From the NCBI RefSeq assembly GCF_030158565.1, contig NZ_JAOASQ010000010.1:1-64000 (forward strand): 64,000 bases of DNA. The letters are read 5' to 3'. The translations under genes and the position numbers were made by a program. The DNA is from Limnohabitans sp. GTDB lineage: Bacteria > Pseudomonadota > Gammaproteobacteria > Burkholderiales > Burkholderiaceae_C. The notes under the pieces are model-generated. The model did no database searches, was not told the origin of the DNA, and was given only the letters and a program-made list of their open reading frames with translations. Positions within the stretch are counted from its first letter, which is position 1; each line of letters begins with the position of its first letter. This document shows positions 28,229 through 37,341 of this stretch, piece by piece.

Positions 28229-29236
28229 ATGGATCAAAGTTGTATTCCTGTGTCTGATGCGCATCGCCGGGCTTTCTTGCAGGCCTTGTCCGCTGCGGGC
28301 TTGGTCGGGCTGGCGCCTGGCGCATGGGGGCAGGGCGCGTACCCCAATCGCGCACTCAAGGTGATCGTGCCTCAGCCACCCGGTGGCGGTTTTGACTTTG
28401 TGGCGCGTGCGCTGGCCGAGCGATTGGGCAAGCCGCTGGGGCAAAGCATCGTGGTGGAGAACAAGCCCGGTTCGGGCACGCTGGTGGGCACGGACGCTGC
28501 CGCCAAAGCCGATCCCGATGGCTACACATTGCTGTTGGGCTCGGTCTCCAACATCGCGCTGAACATGGGTTTGTACGACAAGCTCTCCTACGACAGCTTG
28601 CGCGATTTCGAGCCGGTGGGTCTGGCCGTGAGCTACAGCTACACCTTGATGGCCCGTAAAGATTTGCCTTTCAACTCGCTCAAAGATGTCGTGGCGTATG
28701 CCAAGGCCAACCCCGGCAAGCTGACCTATGCCTCTGCGGGCAACGGCTCAGGACAACATGTGCTGGCCGCGGCTCTGTGGCATTTGGCGGGGGTGAACCT
28801 GGTGCATGTGCCGTATCGCGGGGCCCAGGCGGCTTATCAAGATTTATTGGGCGGGCGCGTTGACCTGTTCTTCGATCTGTCTTCCACGGCCCGCGTGCAG
28901 GTGAATGCGGGCACCGTGAAGGCCCTGGCGGTTTCGGGTGCCGAGCGCAACCCCATGCACCCGGATGTCTCCACCATTTTGGAAAGCGGTGTGGCACAGC
29001 TGGACCTGGAGTCTTGGTTTGGCTATTTCGTGCCCAAAAAGACACCCGCCGATGTGCAAGAGCGCCTGCGCAGTGAGCTGGCCAAAGTGATCGCGCAAAC
29101 GGATTTGCAAGACAACTTCCGCAAGGCGGGTGGCAAGCCCTTGGCACTCAATGCCGAGCAGACCCGCGCCTTGGTGCGTCGCGATGTGGAGCGCTGGACC
29201 AAGTTGGTGCGCGACATCGGCATCAAAGCAGAATAA
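28229..29236 (+). CDS. Bug-family (TctC) periplasmic solute receptor
   Basis: A 335-aa tripartite-tricarboxylate-type binding protein, a family hugely expanded in Burkholderiales. It has a Tat-like signal (HRRAFLQALSAAGLVGLAPG) and family motifs VPQPPGGGFDFVARALAERL, VVENKPGSGTLVG, PDGYTLLLGS and VPYRGAQAAYQDLLGGRVD. Bug proteins usually bind carboxylated or aromatic acids. No TctA/TctB membrane genes are adjacent. ATG 28229 is preceded by GAGG at 28216-28219. Confidence 0.9.
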   Translation: MDQSCIPVSDAHRRAFLQALSAAGLVGLAPGAWGQGAYPNRALKVIVPQPPGGGFDFVARALAERLGKPLGQSIVVENKPGSGTLVGTDAAAKADPDGYTLLLGSVSNIALNMGLYDKLSYDSLRDFEPVGLAVSYSYTLMARKDLPFNSLKDVVAYAKANPGKLTYASAGNGSGQHVLAAALWHLAGVNLVHVPYRGAQAAYQDLLGGRVDLFFDLSSTARVQVNAGTVKALAVSGAERNPMHPDVSTILESGVAQLDLESWFGYFVPKKTPADVQERLRSELAKVIAQTDLQDNFRKAGGKPLALNAEQTRALVRRDVERWTKLVRDIGIKAE

Positions 29237-29271
29237 ATTCTCCCCATCTTTCCAACTGGAGCCTCCTCCTC

Positions 29272-29859
29272 ATGAAAATTGACAACGCCGCCATTGAGCA
29301 ACTGTTTCTGAACGCCCGCACGGCCAACGGCTTTCTCGACAAACCCGTGCCAGCTTCGCTGCTGCAAGACATTTACGACATCGCCAAGATGGGCGCGACA
29401 TCGATGAACGCGCAGCCCACGCGTTATGTGTTCCTCACGACCGAAGCGGCCAAGGCGCGTCTCATGCCAGCACTGAGCCCTGGTAACGTGGTCAAGACCG
29501 AATCGGCACCCGTGTGCGTGATCGTGGCCACCGACAACCAGTTCTACGAACACATGCCTGTGGTCTTTCCCAACAACCCTGGGGCCAAAGCCTTGTTTGA
29601 GGGCAATGCCGCATTGGCACAAGGCACCGCCACGCGCAACGGCACTTTGGGTGGGGCTTATTTCATGATCGCTGCCCGCGCCTTGGGGCTGGATTGCGGC
29701 CCGATGAGCGGTGTGGACCTGGCCAAAGTCAATGCAGAGTTTTTCCCGGACGGGCGCTGCACGGCCAACTTTCTCATCAACCTGGGCTATGGCGATGAGA
29801 GCAAACTGTTTGCGCGCAACCCGCGCTTGAGTTTTGAGCAGGCGTGTACGGTTTACTGA
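29272..29859 (+). CDS. nitroreductase-family malonic semialdehyde reductase-like enzyme
   Basis: A 195-aa FMN-dependent reductase of the RutE/HadB type (length and the segments FLDKPVPASLLQDIYD, GATSMNAQPTRYVFL, GGAYFMIAARALGLDCGPMSG and FLINLGYGDE fit). RutE reduces malonic semialdehyde to 3-hydroxypropionate in pyrimidine degradation. No other rut genes are nearby, so here it may reduce another aldehyde, quinone or enone from the neighbouring catabolic group. Confidence 0.82.
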   Translation: MKIDNAAIEQLFLNARTANGFLDKPVPASLLQDIYDIAKMGATSMNAQPTRYVFLTTEAAKARLMPALSPGNVVKTESAPVCVIVATDNQFYEHMPVVFPNNPGAKALFEGNAALAQGTATRNGTLGGAYFMIAARALGLDCGPMSGVDLAKVNAEFFPDGRCTANFLINLGYGDESKLFARNPRLSFEQACTVY

Positions 29860-29866
29860 GCTGTAT

Positions 29867-30460
29867 TCAAATCGCCAAGGCTTGCCAAACGCGGTAGGCC
29901 GCGTAGGCATCGTTGGCGGCGTACACCAGTTGTGACTCGCTCAAACGGGCGTTGGCCCAGTTGCTGGTGGCCGCCTTCTTGGATTTGATGAAGCGTTCAT
30001 TGAACAGCACCGCCACCGCGCCTTTGACACCCATGTCTTTGCGGTAACCGCGTTGGTGAAAGACGGTGTTGAGCTCCAGGATGCCTTGGGGCTCAATGCC
30101 CAGTTTCTGGATGATGCGTTTGCGGTCATCGCCCAAACCAAAACCAGCCTTGACGATGCCTGCAAGCGCCAGCAGTTCGGCCGCCACGTCTCGGCACGCG
30201 CCTTCGTGCAGTTGAAACACCCAAGCGCGTTCAGCGGTGGACAACTGCAGGATGTGCGGCCCGTCCGATGGTTCGCCCACACGAAAGGTGGGCTTGGACT
30301 CTGTATCAAAGCCCCAGGCCGCAGCGTTGCGCAGTTGCGCTTTGGCCTCTTGCGCTTGAGCACCCGTGCTCACCAGTGTGATGCGGTCCAGCCCCAGCCG
30401 TTCAAAAGGTGGGAGCAGGGCGATGGCGTCTTTGTCTGGCGTGGCGTGGTGGATGTTCAT
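29867..30460 (-). CDS. RNase D-like 3'-5' exonuclease
   Basis: A 197-aa single-domain DEDD exonuclease. Exo I is GFDTESKP (D and E), Exo II lies in KAGFGLGDDRKRI (about 110), and Exo III is YAANDAYAAYRVW (Tyr and Asp, DEDDy type). It lacks HRDC domains, so it is shorter than RNase D and resembles small stand-alone exonucleases. Substrate RNA or DNA is unknown. ATG 30460 (MNIHHATPD) is chosen. It converges on the nitroreductase gene. Confidence 0.85.
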   Translation of the reverse strand: MNIHHATPDKDAIALLPPFERLGLDRITLVSTGAQAQEAKAQLRNAAAWGFDTESKPTFRVGEPSDGPHILQLSTAERAWVFQLHEGACRDVAAELLALAGIVKAGFGLGDDRKRIIQKLGIEPQGILELNTVFHQRGYRKDMGVKGAVAVLFNERFIKSKKAATSNWANARLSESQLVYAANDAYAAYRVWQALAI

Positions 30461-30504
30461 GAAGGCGTGTTCGGGTCCGTGGATTGACCATGGACTGTAG
30501 CGCC

Positions 30505-32169
30505 TTATCCCGTTACCAGTCCCAGCGCTTGTGCCAGGATGGCGTGTGCGTGGGTGGCCTCGTGACCTCGCCATGCCACGATCTGGTCGGGGCGGATCAA
30601 GACCAAGGGCGCCTCATACAGCGCCAGCAAGTCGGGGCCAGGGTGGCTCACCACTTTCAAATCCAGTCCCTTGTCACGGGCCGCTTGCGTGAAAGCCTGG
30701 GCATTTGGCGGCGCATCGCCCAATGCCAGCAAGGTCCATTCGAAGTTGAAGCTGTCATACAGCGAGCGGCCATCGGCCAGCCAGGCGTGGGGCGGTCTGC
30801 CGCCCGGCGTGGCGCAGGGGGTGTAGCTGTTGGCGGCATCGGGCGGGGCCGAGCTGCCGTCGCCCACGATGATGGGGCTGCCGTCGTAGCGCCCGCCAAA
30901 GGTCACGCCGGGGATGTTGAATTCGCGCCGCACATGGCCGTTCAGGTATTCCGAGGCCAGCGTCCGTGCCGCTTCGCCTTGCGGGCTGTCGTCTTCCAGC
31001 TCGGGGGCTGCGTCGAACAAACCGATGGAGTCCGCAAATTGACGGGCATAGCCGGTGTTGCGCACCGCCAGCGGGTGGCGCTCCAGGTGGTAGCTGTCCA
31101 GCAAAGCGGGCGGGGCCAGTCCCTTGAGCACGCTGGCGAGTTTCCAGCTCAGGTTGACCGCGTCTTCGACCGCCGTGTTGTAACCCAAGCCACCGGTGGG
31201 GGTGAACAGGTGCGCGGCATCGCCGCCCAAAAAGACACGGCCTTGCTGGAACGACTCGGCCACCAGCGCGTGCCCGGCCATCCAGGTGGCCATGGACAAA
31301 ATCTCGATCTCGATGGCTTGCCCATAGGCCTGCGCAAACAAACGCCGGGCATCGGCTTCGGTCAGGGCCTCGGTGGCAGCGTCATCGGCCATCTGGATGT
31401 GAAAGGCAAACTCGCTCACCCCGTCGACCGACATGATGAAGGCGCGCAGCTCGGGGTTGACCACCACGTACATCCAGGACCGGTCATTGGGGTTGCGGGC
31501 ATAGAACTCGGGCGCCTTGAGGTACACGGCCAGCATCTTGCCGCCCATGAAGTTGCGCTTGAAGCCGGTGGCGCCGCCCCAGGCAATGCCCAGTTCGTGC
31601 CGCACAAAACTGCGTGCGCCATCGGCCCCCACCATGTAGGCGGCCTGCACGTTCAGCGACTCGCCGCCATCCACGGCTTGCACCGTTGCCTCGATGCCCG
31701 CGCCGGTGTCCTTGAACGCCTGAAGCCGCCAGCCGTAGCGCATGTCAACACTGGCTTGTGCTTGGGCATGCCGGTGCAAGTTCACTTCGACAAACTTTTG
31801 CGAGACCCGGTGGGGCAGCTCGGCCGCGCTCCATGAGCCCGACATGTTTTTGATCGCTTGTGGCGCAGCGGCCGCTGTGGGCAAGCGCAAGCGGGCCAGC
31901 TCGGTGCCGGCAAAGCGGGTCAGGTAAGCGATGTCGGTCGGGTGATCGGGCGGCAAACCCATGCTGCGGATTTCATGCGCAAAACCCAGTCGCCGGAAAT
32001 GCTCCATGGTCCGTGCCTGCGTGGCATTGGCTTGCGGGTTGAAGGCGGTGCCGGGCTTGGCATCCACCAGCAGGCAGCGGATGTTGCGTCGGCCCAATTC
32101 AATGGCCAGCATCAGGCCGCAAGGGCCACCGCCCGCAATCAGAACATCGACCTGGAGGGTTGGCGTCAT
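30505..32169 (-). CDS. FAD-dependent aromatic-ring monooxygenase (MhpA/PheA type)
   Basis: A 554-aa class A flavoprotein hydroxylase. The N-terminal dinucleotide fold is VLIAGGGPCGLMLAIELGR (about 8-26), the DG motif is MVGADGARSFVRHELG, and the GD motif is VFLGGDAAHLFTPTGGLG. The C-terminal thioredoxin-like domain (about 430-554) is typical of 3-(3-hydroxyphenyl)propionate hydroxylase-type enzymes. It would hydroxylate a phenolic acid with NAD(P)H and O2. The downstream-pathway FAA hydrolase is 17 bp upstream on the same strand. Confidence 0.87.
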   Translation of the reverse strand: MTPTLQVDVLIAGGGPCGLMLAIELGRRNIRCLLVDAKPGTAFNPQANATQARTMEHFRRLGFAHEIRSMGLPPDHPTDIAYLTRFAGTELARLRLPTAAAAPQAIKNMSGSWSAAELPHRVSQKFVEVNLHRHAQAQASVDMRYGWRLQAFKDTGAGIEATVQAVDGGESLNVQAAYMVGADGARSFVRHELGIAWGGATGFKRNFMGGKMLAVYLKAPEFYARNPNDRSWMYVVVNPELRAFIMSVDGVSEFAFHIQMADDAATEALTEADARRLFAQAYGQAIEIEILSMATWMAGHALVAESFQQGRVFLGGDAAHLFTPTGGLGYNTAVEDAVNLSWKLASVLKGLAPPALLDSYHLERHPLAVRNTGYARQFADSIGLFDAAPELEDDSPQGEAARTLASEYLNGHVRREFNIPGVTFGGRYDGSPIIVGDGSSAPPDAANSYTPCATPGGRPPHAWLADGRSLYDSFNFEWTLLALGDAPPNAQAFTQAARDKGLDLKVVSHPGPDLLALYEAPLVLIRPDQIVAWRGHEATHAHAILAQALGLVTG

Positions 32170-32186
32170 GAAGCGATGTGTCCGGT

Positions 32187-33056
32187 TCAGCGGGCCAGCA
32201 AGCCGATCTGGTTGCTCAAAATGCCGATGCCTTCGATGTCGATCTCGATGGTGTCGCCGGGCTGCATCCACACCGGCGGTTTGCGCGCATAGCCCACACC
32301 GGCTGGCGTGCCCATCACGATCACGTCACCGGGCTCCAGGGTCATGCAGGCCGACATCATGGCAATCGTGGGTGCCACATGGAACACCATGTCGGTGGTG
32401 CTGGCGCTTTGCATGACCTGGCCGTTCAGGCGTGACTCGATGTGCAGGCCCACGCAGCCGGGTGGCAACTCGTCGGCGGTGACCAAGTGGGGGCCAAAGC
32501 CACCGGTTTGGTCAAAGTTCTTGCCCACGGTCCATTGGGTGGTTTTGCGCTGGTAGTCGCGGAAAGTGGCGTCGTTGAAGCAGGCGTAGGCAAACACCGA
32601 ATCCAGCGCGTTGGCCTCGCTCACATTGCGGGTGGTTTTGCCAATCACCAAGGCCAGTTCGGCCTCGTAGTCCAAAGAGGTGGAGATCGGCGGAATCGGG
32701 ATGGTGCCTTTGTGCGCCAGCAGCGACGAAGGCCCACGGAAAAAGATGGTGGGGTAGTCTGCCACTTTGTTGCCGCCTTCGGCCGCGTGGTCGTGGTAGT
32801 TCACGCCCAAGCAAATGATTTTGCTGGGGCGTGGCACGCAAGGCAGCAAGCTCACTTGGCTCAAGGGCGTGGCTTGTGCGCTGGCGGCGCGTTGGGCGAT
32901 GCTGGCCATCAGCGCCGCGTTGCCGCTGGCCTGGGCAAAGAAGTCGTTGATGCTGGTGGGCGCGTTGTCCATGCAGTGGCGCATGTCCACCACGCCTGTG
33001 TCCAACAAGACCCCGTAGCGGGTGGCGTTGTCCTGCGTGTAGCTGATGAGTTTCAT
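32187..33056 (-). CDS. fumarylacetoacetate hydrolase family protein
   Basis: A 289-aa FAH-family hydrolase or isomerase. Metal ligands sit in the usual order: an E within YEAELALVIGK and a D near KNFDQTGGFGP. Other family motifs are KIICLGVNYHDHAAE, PTIFFRGPSSL, and the C-terminal LEPGDVIVMGTPAGVGYARKP. Such enzymes hydrolyse acylpyruvates or gentisate-pathway products after ring cleavage. It is the first gene of a two-gene unit with the FAD monooxygenase, suggesting a shared aromatic pathway. A ring-cleavage dioxygenase is not next to them. Confidence 0.9.
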   Translation of the reverse strand: MKLISYTQDNATRYGVLLDTGVVDMRHCMDNAPTSINDFFAQASGNAALMASIAQRAASAQATPLSQVSLLPCVPRPSKIICLGVNYHDHAAEGGNKVADYPTIFFRGPSSLLAHKGTIPIPPISTSLDYEAELALVIGKTTRNVSEANALDSVFAYACFNDATFRDYQRKTTQWTVGKNFDQTGGFGPHLVTADELPPGCVGLHIESRLNGQVMQSASTTDMVFHVAPTIAMMSACMTLEPGDVIVMGTPAGVGYARKPPVWMQPGDTIEIDIEGIGILSNQIGLLAR

Positions 33057-33209
33057 GGGATCCTTCGGGGAGTGGTCGCTGTACTCGGGTTGAGTTCTGA
33101 GCCGCTCGCTTACAAGCAACATCAGGCGCATGACCTGTCTTGCTAAGAATCCTAGGTGAGAAATTTCTCCCCCTGTGTCACCTGTGGGGCTAGGCTGGCC
33201 CCCAGCCGA

Positions 33210-34157
33210 TCAGCCTGCTTGTTTACCAGCCGACTTGCGCCCCGACTTCTTGCCCTTGTCGCTGGCTTCTTTGCGCACAGCGCGCTCGGCATCGGCTTTC
33301 TTGCCTTCGGCCAGCCATTGGGCAAATTGCGCTGGCGTTTCGATGCTCACGCGGCCCAGGGCCCCAGAGCGGAAGTCGTGGATCACGATGTGCGCAGCCT
33401 TGGTGGTGTTGACGCGACCGCCGCTTTGCATGGCGCCGCGCACGCGACCGATGGCTTCGAGCAGGGTTTCGTCGGTGTGGCTGGGCACGTCGGCGATCTT
33501 GTAACGCTCGGTCAGCGCCTGCGGGTAGTGCGGGATCAGGTAGTTCAGCAGCTCCAGCGCAACGACTTCTTCGTCAAACGCATTGACGCCAATCGCGCCG
33601 CTGGCGGCCAGGTTGAAGCCGCTTTGCTCCACGATGATGCGCGGCCACAGCACGCCGGGGGTGTCGTAGAGGTAAAAGTCATCGGCCAGCGCGATGCGCA
33701 TTTCCTGCTTGGTGACCCCGGCTTCGTCACCGGTCTTGGCGGCGCGTTTGCCTTTGAGGGTGTTGATCAGGGTGGATTTGCCCACGTTGGGGATGCCACA
33801 AATCAGGACCCGCATGGGCTTGATCATGCCGCCCCGGTTGGGCGCGAGTTGCCGGCAGGCATCGATCAAGGCCTTGGCGGGCGATGTCATGCTGGTGTCC
33901 AGGCCCAAGGCGCTCACGCCGGGCATGGCGTTGTAGTGGGCCAGCCACTGCGCCGTGCGGGCGGGGTCGGCCAGGTCTTGCTTGCTCAGGATTTTGAGCG
34001 CAGGCTTGCCCTTGATCAGCTCGGCCAGCATGGGGTTGGCGCTCGAGCCGGGCAGTCGTGCGTCGAGCATCTCGATGACGACGTCAATCTCTTTGATGCG
34101 CTCCCCGATCGCCTTGCGCGTGAGGTGCATGTGTCCGGGGAACCATTGAATCGCCAT
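33210..34157 (-). CDS. YlqF/RbgA-family circularly permuted GTPase
   Basis: A 315-aa GTPase with permuted motif order: G4-like LSKQDLAD (about 57-64) precedes the P-loop GIPNVGKST (about 119-127), and G3 DTPGVLWP follows. It starts MAIQWFPGHM, as in RbgA, which assembles the 50S ribosomal subunit. A Lys/Arg-rich tail (KKSGRKSAGKQ) probably binds rRNA. An upstream in-frame start at 34349 is rejected because MAIQWFPGHM is the conserved N-terminus. Confidence 0.92.
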   Translation of the reverse strand: MAIQWFPGHMHLTRKAIGERIKEIDVVIEMLDARLPGSSANPMLAELIKGKPALKILSKQDLADPARTAQWLAHYNAMPGVSALGLDTSMTSPAKALIDACRQLAPNRGGMIKPMRVLICGIPNVGKSTLINTLKGKRAAKTGDEAGVTKQEMRIALADDFYLYDTPGVLWPRIIVEQSGFNLAASGAIGVNAFDEEVVALELLNYLIPHYPQALTERYKIADVPSHTDETLLEAIGRVRGAMQSGGRVNTTKAAHIVIHDFRSGALGRVSIETPAQFAQWLAEGKKADAERAVRKEASDKGKKSGRKSAGKQAG

Positions 34158-34263
34158 AAAAAGCTGCTGAAGACCAAATGTCAAAGATGGTGATTGTCGT
34201 TGACTTCCCGAATGGCCCACTTGGTCGCAAAATGCCACAAACAAAATATCAGGGAGAAACGTC

Positions 34264-36342
34264 ATGAACACCCGCCAAGCCGAAGACTGCGCCTTTGCGC
34301 AAGACCACATGAACACCGTGCTGGCCCGCTTGGCCGGACCGGGTGCCACGCCGCGCCCGGACCAGGTGGACGCTGTTCATGCGGTGCTACAGCCCGCATC
34401 CCGTGTGCTGGTGGTGCAGGCCACGGGTTGGGGCAAGTCGGCGGTCTATTGGGCGGCCACGCACGCCATCCGCAGCACGGGCGCGGGGCCCACGCTGGTG
34501 GTCTCGCCCTTGCTTGCCCTCATGCGCGACCAGGTGAGCGCGGCTGAGCGGGCGGGCCTGAAGGCAGCCACTGTCAACTCCACGAACATTGACGATTGGG
34601 ACGAGGTGTTTCAGCGGCTGGACGACGACGCCATCGACGTGCTGTTGGTCTCGCCCGAGCGGCTGGGCAACCCGCGTTTTGCGGCGCGGCTGGGCGCTTT
34701 GCTGGCCCGGGTGGGCCTGATCGTGATCGACGAGGCGCATTGCATCAGCGATTGGGGTTTTGACTTCAGGCCCGATTACCAGCGGCTGGCGCGGGCGCTG
34801 TTGTCCACGCCCCATGCAAGTGTGTTGGCGACGACGGCAACCGCCAATGAGCGGGTGACGCTGGACATTGGCAGGCAGTTGCAAGCGGGCGGGGGCGCGG
34901 GCACCGTGACGTTTCGTGGCACCTTGGCCCGCACTTCGCTCACCCTGTCGGTGGTGCCAGGTTTGTCGCCGCTGCAACGCTACGCCTGGATCGCCGATGC
35001 GCTGGCGCAGTTGCCCGGCTCGGGCATTGTGTATGTGCTGACGGTGGCCGAGGCCGAGCGGCTGACGGCGTTTTTGCGCAGCTGTGGCCATGCGGTCGAT
35101 GCCTACAGCGGGCAGATCGACGCCGACACCCGATTGAAGGTGGAAGAGCGTTTACGCCACAACCAGGTCAAGGCGGTGGTGGCCACTTCGGCCTTGGGCA
35201 TGGGTTACGACAAACCGGACTTGGGCTTTTGCGTGCATGTGGGTTCGCCCTCCACCCCGGTGGCCTATTACCAGCAGGTGGGCCGGGCGGGCAGGGCGGT
35301 GGCGCACGCCGAAGGGGTGTTGCTGCCGTCCGATGCCGACGAGCGCATTTGGGATTACTTCGCCACCGCCTCGATTCCCGATCCGACGACGGCAGCCAAG
35401 GTGCTGAAAAGCCTGGGCGGTGACGAACGCAGCTTGATCGAGATCGAAGCCGACACGGGCGTGCGCCGGGGGCGGCTGGAGGCGCTGCTGAAAATTTTGG
35501 CGGTGGAGGGCGTGGTGGACAAAGACGGCTCTGCCTGGCGGGCCACGGGCGTGCCGTATGAGCACGACACGGCCAAATGGACAGCATTGGCCCAAGTGCG
35601 TCAGCAAGAGGCGGGCATCATGCGCCAGTACGCGCACGGTGCGGGCTGTTTGATGGCGTATTTGCAAACGGCGCTGGACGATCCGTCGCCTGCGCCTTGC
35701 GGGCGGTGTTCGGTCTGTACTGGGCATGTGCCGTTTCCGGGCTTGACGCCCTCACAAGACAAATTGATCGCGGCACGTAACTTCTTGCGCGGCATGGACG
35801 TGGACATCGAGCCGCGCAAACGCTGGCCGGCCGGGGTCGGGCGCAAAGGCACGATCCGAGGTTTTGATGCGGGCCGCGCTGTGGCCTTTGCCGATGACCC
35901 GGGCTGGGTGGCCGAGCTGCAGGCTTTGCGCTTGGCCCCCGGTGAGGTGCCGCCCGATTTGCTGGCCGGGGCCGTTGCCACATTGGGGCGCTGGGCCAAG
36001 ACCTGGCCTGCACGCCCGGTGTGTGTGGTGCCGCTGCCCGCGCCCGACATGGCCGCCAACCGCTTGCTGGCCGAGCACATTGCGCGCAAGGGCCGCTTGC
36101 CGCTGCACGATGTGTTCAGTTGGCGCGGCGGGCCTGCGCCCGACGACACCGCTTCGACCCCTGTTGTGGCGCATCTGGAGTCGGCCATGCGTTTGGCAGG
36201 TGATGCGCAACTGCCGAACGGGCCGGTGCTGCTGGTCGCCAGCACGGTGCGCACCCGCTGGGCCGCCACCGTGGCCGCAGCGCTGTTGCGCGAGCAAGGC
36301 GCAAGCCAGGTGCTGGTGCTGGCTTTGCATTTGCAGCCTTGA
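34264..36342 (+). CDS. RecQ-family DNA helicase with phosphoribosyltransferase-like C-terminus
   Basis: A 692-aa protein. The helicase core shows ATGWGKSAVYW (Walker A variant, about 56-66), VIDEAHCISDWG (DEAH and aromatic-rich loop), LATTATAN (motif III) and QVGRAGRAV (motif VI). A four-cysteine zinc site (GAGC...PCGRCSVC, about 463-485) follows. HRDC is not evident. The last ~110 residues contain VCVVPLPAPDMAANRLLAEHIAR and GPVLLVASTVRTRWAATVAAAL, a PRTase-like fold in which the usual acidic pair before the loop is replaced by AS. Such RecQ-PRTase fusions occur in several phyla; function is probably DNA repair. Confidence 0.85.
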   Translation: MNTRQAEDCAFAQDHMNTVLARLAGPGATPRPDQVDAVHAVLQPASRVLVVQATGWGKSAVYWAATHAIRSTGAGPTLVVSPLLALMRDQVSAAERAGLKAATVNSTNIDDWDEVFQRLDDDAIDVLLVSPERLGNPRFAARLGALLARVGLIVIDEAHCISDWGFDFRPDYQRLARALLSTPHASVLATTATANERVTLDIGRQLQAGGGAGTVTFRGTLARTSLTLSVVPGLSPLQRYAWIADALAQLPGSGIVYVLTVAEAERLTAFLRSCGHAVDAYSGQIDADTRLKVEERLRHNQVKAVVATSALGMGYDKPDLGFCVHVGSPSTPVAYYQQVGRAGRAVAHAEGVLLPSDADERIWDYFATASIPDPTTAAKVLKSLGGDERSLIEIEADTGVRRGRLEALLKILAVEGVVDKDGSAWRATGVPYEHDTAKWTALAQVRQQEAGIMRQYAHGAGCLMAYLQTALDDPSPAPCGRCSVCTGHVPFPGLTPSQDKLIAARNFLRGMDVDIEPRKRWPAGVGRKGTIRGFDAGRAVAFADDPGWVAELQALRLAPGEVPPDLLAGAVATLGRWAKTWPARPVCVVPLPAPDMAANRLLAEHIARKGRLPLHDVFSWRGGPAPDDTASTPVVAHLESAMRLAGDAQLPNGPVLLVASTVRTRWAATVAAALLREQGASQVLVLALHLQP

Positions 36343-36698
36343 ACCGATGCGTGCAATGGGTGTTGGCAAAGGGCTGTGCTGCAAAATGGATCCCGGGTCT
36401 TCGCCCGGGATGACAAAACAGAGCGGTCATGCCGGACTTGCTGCATCTGTCACCCCAGACTTGCTCCATCTGTCATCGCGGAATTGCATGGTCTGTTATG
36501 CCGGAATTGGCTCATTTGTCATCCCGGACTTGATCCGGGATCCATCGCGCCCAGCTGGCGTTTGCAAAGGACTGCCCTGAACCATGGACCCCGGGTCTTC
36601 GCCCGGGATCACAAAAACAGGTGCTGCGCTGACATGTCAACTTCATCGGGCTTGGTTTCATCAGGCATGATCGCCATCCCACATTTCTCTAACAAACC
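36343..36698. repeat. REP-like palindromic repeat cluster
   Basis: This 356-bp gap has no gene. It holds palindromes at 36391-36410 (TCCCGGGTCTTCGCCCGGGA), 36522-36540 (TCCCGGACTTGATCCGGGA) and 36590-36607 (CCCGGGTCTTCGCCCGGG). Between the first two are several half-units of the type TCTGTCAT-CCGGACTTG. The arrangement is that of clustered REP/BIME-type dispersed repeats, which often stabilise transcript ends. Confidence 0.8.
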
Positions 36699-37193
36699 AT
36701 GACCGAAGACACCCAAGACACGCCCTTGCTGCAGGAAGCCCGCTTTTGGCAAGACGAGCAATGGACCGCCAAGGTCATCAAAAATGAAGACGATGACGGT
36801 TGGGCAGTGGCCATGTACAAAGCCGGTGAGTCCGAGCCCGCGTTGGTCGGCCCTTGGACCATGGGCCGAGACAAAAAGAACCCCAAGCCGCTGGATGGCA
36901 CGGCCTTCATCACGCTGGTCAAAACCGCCAGCGAGTTTGTGCGCCGCAGCGAGCAGCAGCTGCATGCGCAGCTCAACCAGAGCGTGACGGTGAACAGCCA
37001 AGACGGCCGTGTGACCGTGCTCTTGCGCATCGTGCCCGATGAGGACAACCCTTATGCCTTGCTGACCGCCCAAGACGAGGTTGGCGAGACCCTGGCCGAG
37101 TTCAAGGTGGAGGCCGGCTTCAAGCTCAACCGACAGACGGCGCAAGCCTGGGTGGATGCCGACTTGGTCAAACCCGGCAGTGGGCGGCGCTGA
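36699..37193 (+). CDS. conserved-looking hypothetical protein
   Basis: A 164-aa acidic, soluble protein with no signal peptide (MTEDTQDTPLLQEARFWQDEQW). Strand-rich segments WTAKVIKNEDDDGWAVAMYK, EPALVGPWTMGRDK and VTVLLRIVPDED suggest a beta-rich fold. Its central helix FVRRSEQQLHAQLN may mediate dimerisation. I do not recognise a family. It stands alone between the REP cluster and the MFS transporter gene; codon use is host-like. Confidence 0.75.
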   Translation: MTEDTQDTPLLQEARFWQDEQWTAKVIKNEDDDGWAVAMYKAGESEPALVGPWTMGRDKKNPKPLDGTAFITLVKTASEFVRRSEQQLHAQLNQSVTVNSQDGRVTVLLRIVPDEDNPYALLTAQDEVGETLAEFKVEAGFKLNRQTAQAWVDADLVKPGSGRR

Positions 37194-37341
37194 ACGTGGA
37201 GATGTCTGCGTGGCAAAGCTGGCGACCTGAGCTGCGACTGCGGTGGCTTTTGGTGGGGCACCTGTCTTGGCGGCTACAAGTCCATTACGTTGGCTAAGCC
37301 ACAATCTGCACCAAGGCCACTTGGCTTCAACATCGCAATCC

